Positions 30,974-36,452 of a stretch of 36,452 nt of DNA are shown here, piece after piece. A program made the position numbers and the translations under genes. Numbering within the stretch: the stretch's first letter is position 1; every line of letters starts with the position of its first letter. Location: NCBI RefSeq assembly GCF_001949145.1, contig NW_019091402.1, positions 2,191,529 to 2,227,980 of the forward strand, written 5' to 3'. The notes beneath the pieces are model-generated. The model saw only the letters and a program-made list of their open reading frames with translations. It did no database searches and was not told the origin of the DNA. The stretch is from Acanthaster planci (lineage: Eukaryota > Echinodermata > Asteroidea > Valvatida > Acanthasteridae).

Positions 30974-32497
30974 ATACTACTGTATCCGTGGCACGACTGG
31001 TTCCGCTACAAACATACATGTGTATGAACATGGAGCTACACGACTGTGTGTGTACCGCGTAGTGGGATCGATCTGTGTGCCAGGTATACTGTACCGCATT
31101 ATCTCCTTTTCGTCGAGTGTTTGTGCTCCTCTCTTCATGATTTACAATAATGCTGAAATTGTGCGTAATTTGGTGGATGTACTGGAAACTCCGCGAAAGA
31201 GCCGGGATTGAAATTCTTCGAGTTTGCGACGAATGAGACCGTTCTTCAAGCTCGTGCTGTCGTTCGCGGCTACGCGTGCTATGCATAACTAACGCGCGCA
31301 CACTGTGGTATTTCCTCTCCATCTGTCGATGGCTTTGCTAAGCTCCTCCTGTGTGGGGTCCTCGTCCCATCTTCCATTACCGACTTGTTTTGCGAAGTTG
31401 GTCAAAGTAATTCTCGCTCCATCTTTCAATCAGACTGCCACTTTCCGTAATGACTTCGCTGGACTTGGAATTAGGGAAACGGTTTCCTCGGTGGTGGGAC
31501 ATGTTGCTTGCTTGACTCCGTCGTACATGACCCTGCTGTCTGCAGTGTCAGCGGCAACCCGTTTGCCGGAGGAGAGTTCCAGCCAGTATATGGTTGGAGC
31601 TGTTTTTATTTACTTCACCGCTGTATTCAACCGTCTGGCATATCGTGGCTTACACCTCAGGCCAAAATTCTCCGGTTTCTGGTCAGGGGCTGGCTCCAAA
31701 AGTGGTGCGGCGACGCTGTTTTTTCCCTCACTTGCTTTCCCTAGAAATGATGTACGTATAACACGCGATGCCCTTCGCGCATTGCGTACTGCCGCTACCA
31801 ACACTGAAAAAGACTGGCCCTTTTATTTTGTTTATCTTTATTTTGCGTGTGTTTTTAATTTGGTCATTTGAGTTACTTTTTCACAATGGGGACGCACAGA
31901 CGTTCCTGAGAAAGCTCTGTTATTGGTTTATTTTGCTTTTATGGTTTCGTTTATTTTGTACACATCTGTGCCGATTAAAATAACGATATGTTGTGGCATA
32001 AATACACCCACACAAAACAGGATGCAAATAAAACATAAACTTCCCGAATAGGAATTTTACATGTATGGATTGAACAAAGTCTCTTACGTTTAGTATACTT
32101 GCACTGTTGGTAGATGAAAAGACTCATTGATACATTCAGGGAGAACCAATTGGCATGTGCTTAAAATATAAAAAATTAATGATCAGAATTGAGGTATTCA
32201 TCAATGGATTCTCTTAATGAAGTGATCCCTATCTCAGAAACATTATGCCACAAGTATCTTTTTCTTGACCTTTCAACTTTTAAAACTTTCTGTAATTTGT
32301 TTGGTAGGTTCTACTTGTGATGGTGAACTATTCATGTAAGTACCAAAATTGCTAAAGTGCTATTATGAATGTTTATAATTTATTTTCATGTTCTTGACAT
32401 GTTTAGCCAAGAATTTAGTACTTTTTCCTACTGCACCAGCTTGACTCTTCAGACATTTAGGTTCCTTGATTTACTGAGGTGTGCCATATTTTAATTC
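30974..32497. repeat. Duplicated flank, copy 2
   Basis: Matches copy 1 in two blocks (30974-31321 and 31500-32497). The 178 bp between them (31322-31499) replace the 585 bp found in copy 1. The minus strand of 31322-31450 reads protein-like ('NFAKQVGNGRWDEDPTQEEL'), and so does 31804-31610, but both are interrupted and I recognise no family. Unlike copy 1, this copy continues directly into the WxxW exon at 32501. Confidence 0.85.
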
Positions 32498-32500
32498 AAG

Positions 32501-32571
32501 CCACATACTGGATAATTTGGAGAAGTTCACCTCAAACCAACCTTGGACACGATATTGAGGCTCCACCCCAA
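32501..32571 (+). CDS. WxxW-domain exon A (mucin-2 type domain, first part)
   Basis: A 71-nt exon with acceptor 'ttttaattcaag' and donor 'CAA|gtaagt'. Two bases complete an incoming codon, then 23 residues follow: 'TYWIIWRSSPQTNLGHDIEA' and 'PPQ'. This is the hallmark W-x-x-W ... G-[DH]-x-E opening of the Mucin2_WxxW (CILP-type) extracellular domain. It joins exon B in phase 0. The domain is found in secreted, cysteine-rich proteins such as CILP and gel-forming mucins. No upstream exon of the same gene is recognised. Confidence 0.75.
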
Positions 32572-33498
32572 GTAAGTGTAAATCTATTACCTCACACCTA
32601 TAGGCATTTTGTTTGTTCCCTCCTGCGTAGCTTTGCTCGTGTTTGTTTTAATTTAAACCTAATTACCAGGCCACCAAATCAACAAGGTTTAACTGCAAAG
32701 TGTTTTTTGTGGGGGGGGTAAGACTTAATTTGTTGACTTGATCAGCAAGCTGGTCTTTATATAATGAGCCTTTTCCTGGTCAGTGGATTCAGCTGATCTG
32801 GCACGAAAAAGCAGGCTTATGCTAATGCACTTTCAAAAGAAGTGTATGCCCCCATTAATTAAGTCCCGCCCAAGTAAGGTTATTTTGACCAGTTGCATCT
32901 TATAGGTATGCATACTCCTGTATGATTACCCTTTACATGTTGTGAACATGCAGTGCGGCACTGCTAGAGGTGCGTGCATCATATTGCTAAATGTGCAATT
33001 GGATGGGTGCAATGATGCTGCCTTTTTTCTCATGGGATGGGTATTAAGTTATAGACCCTCAGTGGAGGAGAAAAGATCTACGGTATTAGTGCCGCAGTCA
33101 TTGACACCCTCTGATATAGACTCCCCCAGAGTCGGTTCAATCCATGTTGTACTATCCAGTGGGGTTGTTAGTTTTCACAGAATGAATATTTGCACTACCT
33201 GACTGGGACTGGCTGAAAGACAATAAAATCACTTGGTTAAATACAAAATTTAATTTTGCTTTCCTTGTCAAACTCTATGCGCTATTAATGCACTATTAGA
33301 CTGACACTAGAGCAATATGTGCAGCTCTTAAAATGCTAGGCGAGCTGAAGTGCACTTACGTGTGTTTGTGTGAACTGACCTGAGAATCTCAACACGTTTA
33401 TAACTAATGTAAGCCTTGATTGGGACACATGAGCCTAACTTCATTATATGTCACTTCATTGAAAAAAAAAATTTCTTTTTTGTATTCTTCCCTATCAG

Positions 33499-33700
33499 TC
33501 TGGTGACTGTTCCGGCCAGCTTACAAAGGTGGAGTGTCGTGCGCTGTACACGAGGCAAACTTTAGATGAATTTGACAGTAAATTTTTCCCGTTTGCTGAC
33601 AAGAAATGTACCCTTACTGGAGGTCTGTACTGTGTTGCTGCCTCTTCGATCCCCTGCCCAGCTGATTTTGAGATCAGATATTTTTGCAGCGACCAGTCAG
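33499..33700 (+). CDS. WxxW-domain exon B (mucin-2 type domain, second part)
   Basis: A 202-nt exon with acceptor 'ttcttccctatcag' and donor 'CAGTCAG|gtatgc'. It encodes 67 residues plus one base: 'SGDCSGQLTKVECRALYTRQ', 'KCTLTGGLYCVAASSIPCPA' and 'DFEIRYFCSDQS'. The pattern 'ECR', 'C....GL.C', 'C.(D/A)(Y/F)E(I/V)R(Y/F)(F)C' matches the C-terminal half of the WxxW domain, with its six cysteines in order. With exon A, one whole domain is flanked by phase-1 introns on both sides, the arrangement expected for a shuffled extracellular module. The gene continues beyond 33700 but no further exon is visible. Confidence 0.85.
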
Positions 33701-34730
33701 GTATGCTTTCGAAAATGTGCAGCCGCTAAACACTGAAGATAGATTCACTCTCCTGGCTAAGACAGTACATAGGCCTAGCCTTCACTCACTTGCTGTGATG
33801 ACTACGCCATTTGCCCTATTCTTCATGAATCATAACAAACAATAGTTGAATTGGATTTTTCTCAAATTGTAAACCCAAGTTGAAACCTATCCAGGTTAGA
33901 TATTCCTTAGGGAAAAATGACTTGCGTCAAGTCGAAAAATGACTTACGCTGCAAGGAATTATAGTATAACTGACATTGACTCGGCATATTTTCTTCACGA
34001 GTTTTATGCAGATGTCTTGCAGTAAGTTTCGATGTCAGTTTGATTGTATCAACAGTTTATAATTTCCCAAGATATGCATGCAGGACAACCAGACAAAAGT
34101 ATTGGCTTTTGATGACATGCTCAATAATGCTCAGACCAACACACACAAGCTTCATTACCTTCCATACCTAGTGTGGACATTCCTTAGTTTCTGTGTAGTT
34201 ACGAGAACTTCATGAAAATACTCATATTTCTTGAAATGTGAACATGATTTTGAGCTGCTTTTTTGTAGAATGTTACCTTAACTGTTCCTGTTCCTTTTGC
34301 AACAAATAACCTCAACCCCAAAATGCCTCTAAAACCTCATTTTCAGGGAGGGGAAACGTCCTGTGGACGTTGGTAAAGTAAGTCCACAGAGCGCCTTCCT
34401 TTTCATAGAGTGTGGACATCTTTTGTTCATGAGCCCACACTAGGTAATGCAAGGATGGCGCACTTCAGATTATCATCAGTTGGCAAATTTTTGCAAATTG
34501 TGGGATTTTACAGGGTTCAAGCATGTTCCTGGCAAAATTCTAAAGGGACATGCGCATGAGATTTAATGACAGAAATCCTGACATCTGAAATTCTAGGACT
34601 TTCAGCAGATGGCCTTAGAAAACCCCGTAACAAATAAACATGAGGTTTCCTACATGTAGGTTACATCTAAGGATGCAAGATGTACTGTACACAGTGAAAT
34701 ATGGAAGGGCTGCGTAGCACCGTGATCAGA
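33701..34730. other. Intron or intergenic DNA, no gene recognised
   Basis: I find no second WxxW domain or other exon with matching phase. The stretch is ordinary AT-rich non-coding sequence up to the inverted Penelope-like tail. Confidence 0.4.
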
Positions 34731-34949
34731 ATATCGACAAGAATATAAGATTAAATCAGTGCTCTGAAATATATGATTGCCGAGCTTTCGGTAACTGAGT
34801 ACCTTCTTCAAGGCAAGCAGATTAAGTTCTGAATGAGTGCGGAAAAATTCACGAACATTCCCCATGGATGCAGTGTTCCAAGTTCGAAAATGATGCACTG
34901 CTCCAGTTCCTTACGCTGTACATCAGATGACACTTTCCGCAGGATGCAG
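34731..34949 (-). mobile_element. Inverted copy of the Penelope-like element tail
   Basis: The minus strand of this segment matches 35823-36030 in order: 'ctgcatcctgcggaaag', 'gatgtacagcgtaaggaact', 'cactgcatccatggggaatg', 'gaagaaggtactcagttac' and 'agctcggcaatcatatattt'. It lies head to head with the RT fragment that starts about 34950. Inverted partial copies at the 5' side are a known habit of Penelope-like elements. The minus frame at 34898-34650 is a shadow of this tail. Confidence 0.85.
34781..34812 (-). ncRNA. Hammerhead-like core remnant (tentative)
   Basis: On the minus strand 'TTGAAGA', a short stem GGTA/TACC with a 6-nt loop, then 'GAAA' lie in the order of a hammerhead core, and 'GCTC' with a later 'GAGC' could form stem III. 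The first base of the CUGANGA box is T, so this copy would be inactive. Penelope-like elements are known to carry hammerhead motifs. The match is by eye only. Confidence 0.3.
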
Positions 34950-35360
34950 ACACGATGTATGTGTGATGACGTTGAGAATTTCTTAACATTTGCGGATGCT
35001 TTTCACCGAGCACTGCGCTACACATCTGATGTGTCACAACATTCTATTACCTTCCTCGACGTGCGTGTCCAGATCTGTGCACGGAAACTTGGCACAACCG
35101 TGCATTACAAACCCACAGATTCCCACAGCTACCTGCAGTATCAATCGTCTCACCCCCTCAAGTGCAAGAACTCCATCCCTTACTCTCAGTTTCTTCGACT
35201 GCGTAGGATTTGTAGTAGCAATGCGGAGCTCTCTGCGCGTGGGAAGGCAATGCTAGGTTTCTTTCATCCGCGCGGTTACCCTCTGGCTATCACAGACGCT
35301 GCCTTCAACGCTGTATCTTCAATCCCGCGCGAAACGGCTCTGAAACCCACCGGGGCCTAG
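34950..35360 (+). pseudogene. Penelope-like element RT, C-terminal fragment
   Basis: The frame from about 34960 to TAG 35358-35360 reads 'ALRYTSDVSQHSITFLDVRV', 'GTTVHYKPTDSHSYLQYQSS' and 'NSIPYSQFLRLRRICSSNAE' to 'MLGFFHPRGYP'. These are the conserved blocks following the catalytic palm in Penelope-like reverse transcriptases ('ITFLDV', 'KPTD.H.YL', 'SIPYSQFLRLRRIC', 'FF..RGYP'). The catalytic motifs A and C lie upstream and are absent. The fragment begins right at the inverted tail copy, so the 5' side was lost at insertion or by rearrangement. Confidence 0.88.
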
Positions 35361-35960
35361 CAACGTAATCGCGCCCCCCTCGTACTCACATACCACCCTC
35401 CCAGTACGTAATGTTCTTCTCAAACATTTTCATACACTCGGTAATGAGGCGGCCACAGCTTCCATTTTGCGCGTTCAGGTGCGATCGTTCCGTCGGGGAC
35501 ATGGTTGTGTTCCCGGTTGGATTCCGTCTCCCCGTCAAAAGCAGGCAGCAATTCCCCTTGTCAGCGCCCCAGATGTAACACCTGCCCCTACATAGTTAAC
35601 AGCCTGTCGGTCGTCGGCCCCCGCGGTAGCTACAGAATACGCGGGGATCATACATGCATTACAAGTATCGTCGCTGTGGTAATCTGTACATCAGAGAGAC
35701 CAAACGTCGCCTTGGTGACCGCTTCACGGAACACTTGCGCAGTGTGCGCCAACTAACGCCTGGTCTCACTGTCGCGCTGCACTTTTGCGCGCCGCCACAT
35801 TCCCTTGGTTACATAAGCGTCTGCATTCTGCGGAAAGCGTCATCCGATGTACAGCGTAAAGGAACTGGAGCAGCGCGTCATTTTTGAACTCGGAACGCTG
35901 CATCCAGGGGGAATGAATGTGGATTTTTCCCGCGTTCATTCAGAACTGACTCTGAAGAAG
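35361..35960 (+). pseudogene. Penelope-like element linker and GIY-YIG endonuclease, frameshifted
   Basis: It continues the RT in changing frames: 'PLVLTYHPPS' (about 35375), the Cys-rich linker 'CQRPRCNTCPYIVNSLSV' (35555-35610) and 'RIRGDHTCITS' (35635-35665), then the nuclease 'CGNLYIRETKRRLGDRFTEH' (35670-35730) and C-terminal 'KELEQRVIFELGTLHPGGMN' (35858-35917). The GIY-YIG endonuclease nicks target DNA for priming. Here the YIG glycine is changed to Arg (YIR), and at least two frameshifts are present, so the copy is inactive. Confidence 0.85.
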
Positions 35961-36045
35961 GTACTCAGTTACCAAAAGCTCGGCAATCATATATTTCAGA
36001 GCACTGATTCAATCTTATATTCTTGTCAATGTACTGTACACAGTG
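35961..36045 (+). mobile_element. Penelope-like element 3' tail
   Basis: The segment after the nuclease frame, 'gtactcagttaccaaaagct' and 'cggcaatcatatatttcaga', mirrors the inverted copy at 34731-34811. 'ctgaagaag...accaaaagct' (35952-35978) has the intact CUGAAGA box, but the GAAA box is changed to AAAA. The element probably ends near 36030, where similarity to the inverted copy stops. Confidence 0.7.
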
Positions 36046-36452
36046 ATGTGTTGACAATTGCCTGCCTTTGTGCATGGGCGGAAATCTCTCCTCGATGGTG
36101 GGGGGGGGCATCAATTCACACTTTTTTTGCGCACGCCGTGTTTATTATCTTATTCCATTTATAAAACTCAAAGGACAAAATCCTCGATCCATCAGTTCCT
36201 TTAGTATTTTGTTTTGCTTAAAACATGGAGGGGACATTTGACATTGTGTCCCCCATACCAAATTCATGGGGGAGGGGTCCCCGTCCCCCATCATGCCTAT
36301 GCGCTTATCTACTTAATGAACAGTCCCTCAAGGAATTACTAATTTTGAAACATTTAATACTCATAGGGCCTAACCCGTATTTTTTCTCTCTGCAATGGAT
36401 CCAAACCTTCAGCGGTCATTGGCCAATGGTCTCCGTTGGCGAGCCCCTGGGG
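36046..36452. other. Non-coding DNA to window end
   Basis: No gene recognised. Short runs such as 'ggggggggc' (near 36102-36110) and 'gggggaggggtccccgtcccc' words resemble degenerate repeat DNA, but no family can be named. Confidence 0.4.

Noticed and set aside
31305-31871. 188-codon plus-strand frame
   Set aside because: The matching part of copy 1 is broken and shifted, no family is recognised, and the minus strand of the same region reads at least as protein-like.

Overview
The window is animal nuclear DNA, most likely from a marine invertebrate deuterostome such as an echinoderm. The grounds are spliced host genes with GT-AG introns, a tRNA-derived SINE, Penelope-like and Maverick/Polinton elements, and many 'taggcct'/'tacatgta' words. 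The species guess is inference. There are no prokaryotic operons, rRNA genes or CRISPR arrays. Most short open frames are chance or shadows.

Two host loci can be read. On the minus strand (5574-9163) a complete three-exon gene encodes a 153-residue hotdog-fold acyl-CoA thioesterase of the ACOT13/THEM2 type; its three exons join in frame at consensus splice sites. On the plus strand, two exons (32501-32571 and 33499-33700) together encode one extracellular WxxW (mucin-2-type) domain of a larger gene that cannot be followed further here.

The rest is mainly mobile DNA. From left to right: a MITE-like remnant (2.07 kb); a hairpin just 3' of the thioesterase stop; a SINE and tandem repeats in thioesterase intron 1; a Tc1/mariner-like non-autonomous element (9.84-10.34 kb); a TTTGG microsatellite; a Penelope-like RT fragment (12.2-12.8 kb); a foldback (16.1-16.5 kb); a hAT-like MITE with 8-bp target duplications (16.55-16.74 kb); and a 2.15-kb foldback element with about 0.7-kb inverted arms (17.17-19.32 kb). 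A degraded Maverick/Polinton follows (about 19.5-27.3 kb) with PolB, integrase, major capsid, packaging ATPase and several small genes, all damaged or doubtful. The right edge holds the 3' half of a Penelope-like element (34.7-36.0 kb) with an inverted copy of its own tail.

The most unusual structure is at 26.9-32.5 kb. A segment made of a Polinton terminal repeat plus outside flank occurs twice in direct orientation (26912-29253 and 30566-32497). Behind the first copy lie the right-end genes of a plus-strand Polinton; behind the second lie different Polinton genes, consistent with a left end in the opposite orientation. The first copy stops exactly at the only ambiguous base (N, 29254). This could be two haplotypes joined in tandem in which the element is inverted, a real duplication, or two ends with very long terminal repeats.

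A second unusual item is an AT-rich decayed gene (19483-20102), not recognised, which shares a TATAAA-type start-proximal motif with the Polinton genes.
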